A stretch of DNA of 64,000 nucleotides from Lethocerus indicus (taxonomy: Eukaryota > Arthropoda > Insecta > Hemiptera > Belostomatidae). The position numbers and the translations under genes were made by a program. This document shows positions 63,001 to 64,000 of the stretch, piece by piece. The notes below the pieces were generated by a model, which saw only the letters and a list, made by a program, of their open reading frames with translations, was not told the DNA's origin and searched no databases. Numbering within the stretch: the stretch's first letter is position 1; the number at the start of each line of letters is the position of its first letter. The DNA lies in contig JACDQD010000005.1 in NCBI GenBank assembly GCA_019843655.1, positions 4,429,575 through 4,493,574 on the forward strand, given 5' to 3'.

Positions 63001-63915
63001 CAAAACATATTTGCACAAAAACCAATAGGCTGATCCCTAGTCTATGCACCCAGGTCTGGTTAGGATAGGCTATATAGAATATAACTCATAGTTATTTTTT
63101 ACATATATAAATTCCAGCTCTTTAGTACTAATGTGTACCAATAAAACATTCATTAATTACTTTATAGTGAGGGAAGCAGAAAAAAGAATAATATATCAAA
63201 CATGATGTAGTATAAAAGAGAGTAATATGCATTAGAATATGTTTTAAGATACACAGAAAAATTATATATCAGAACCGCTTCAATAACCTCCAAATTAATT
63301 AAGATATTTCACAATAGAGGGTAAGACATTACTCTTATTAAGAGTAACAAAGAGTTCTGGATAACTGAAGAAATATCCACAAAATCAGGATCAATAGTAT
63401 AATGTCACTTACATTCTACTTACATGCATTCCATTTTAATTATATAATTAATGATAAAACAACTGATAAAAAATTATAAAAAAGAGGCATAAAAATTTTG
63501 TTTAAGACTGGTCATTTACCTTTCAGTAGATCTACTACCTTCATTCCCTATGCCTCCTTTTGTTCACATTCTTTTAAACCCTTTCAAATGCAACATGAAT
63601 TATACATCACAGAATGAATCACTGCACATGAATCATGTACAGTCCATATGATTTAAATGGTTTTCATAGCAAATTTATAATTGGAAGCTTTAATGAGCCT
63701 GGGGGACATATTTAATTTAACAATTATTTAACTATGATTGAAATTAAGGCAAAAGGAATCTCCAAAAGAAATATTAGCTTATTATTAGCACGAAGAAATA
63801 TATAAGAAGTATCTGGTGAATCATTTCAGCTGTTTAATAGCCACCTTACATATTAAAGTAGTATAGGGTTGATAGAAAAGAACTCACCTCACTTATTGAA
63901 GTGTAACAAGATGTT

Positions 63916-64000
63916 CGAAGTCTCATTATTCCTGCACTGTTAAATATCCGCGGAATTTACCGATATATCTAAACTACACGAACTACACTATTCGGACAAC
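63916..64000. other. Right end of the window, CpG content recovers
   Basis: The last 85 bases contain six CpG and no recognisable feature. They are noted because they define the right boundary of the CpG-poor block. Confidence 0.5.

Larger units (their letters stand above)
62742..63915. other. CpG-depleted AT-rich block with sharp edges
   Basis: In 1,174 bases I find only two CpG dinucleotides (63,276 and 63,791). The preceding stretch of equal length has about 45, and six CpG follow within the last 85 bases of the window. TG and CA are frequent in the block, which is the pattern left by decay of methylated CpG. The block has no open frame of 60 codons and no TIR, LTR or long poly(A) that I can see. 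It may be an old methylated repeat, a methylated transcribed region (insects methylate gene bodies), or DNA of different origin. The right edge is less certain than the left because the window ends soon after. Confidence 0.7.

Noticed and set aside
1..64000. CRISPR array, operon, prophage or rRNA gene
   Set aside because: No regularly spaced direct repeats, no tandem gene order, no ribosomal RNA core sequence and no phage-type genes were seen.

Overview
The window reads as nuclear DNA of an animal, most likely an arthropod and plausibly an insect. It is not bacterial or viral. No open frame is longer than about 200 codons. The longer frames sit in GC-rich low-complexity tracts, where stop codons are rare by composition, and they overlap one another on both strands. 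There are no operon-like rows of genes and no ribosome binding sites. There are microsatellites, palindromes, degenerate tRNA-like repeat heads, and one clear non-autonomous Tc1/mariner-type element whose transposase relics resemble those of insect elements. I cannot name the species.

Layout. Positions 1-346 may hold the last exon of a gene lying to the left: a TACTAAT branch-point-like site, a CAG acceptor and an AATAAA. From about 0.35 to 61.8 kb I see no protein-coding gene. This 61 kb alternates between AT-rich DNA and CpG-containing GC-rich islands, commonly 0.2-0.6 kb long and about 1-3 kb apart. Many islands have long G-runs or C-runs on one strand, and some have G-quadruplex potential (26.76, 38.69 and 57.97 kb). 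Tract-like features include a 22-base G run at 39.04 kb and a 55-base AT microsatellite at 50.1 kb. Degenerate tRNA-like SINE heads lie at 31.06 and 41.17 kb. The best-defined feature is the 523-bp element at 51,474-51,996. It has 81-bp terminal inverted repeats, a TA duplication, and a transposase remnant that joins the N-terminal and C-terminal coding ends in different frames. At 58,441-58,573 there is a perfect 35-bp inverted repeat around a 63-base spacer.

Right edge. A possible small coding exon with a strong splice donor (61,822-61,878) is followed by a sharp change in composition. Positions 62,742-63,915 contain only two CpG dinucleotides, while the preceding stretch of equal length has about 45 by my count. 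Two short hairpins lie inside this CpG-poor block.

The likeliest overall reading is a gene desert or a large intron/intergenic region, possibly carrying cis-regulatory islands, between two genes that lie mostly outside the window. I found no gene system that works together here. The most unusual items are the CpG-depleted block with its hairpins, the perfect inverted repeat, and the end-joined transposon derivative.
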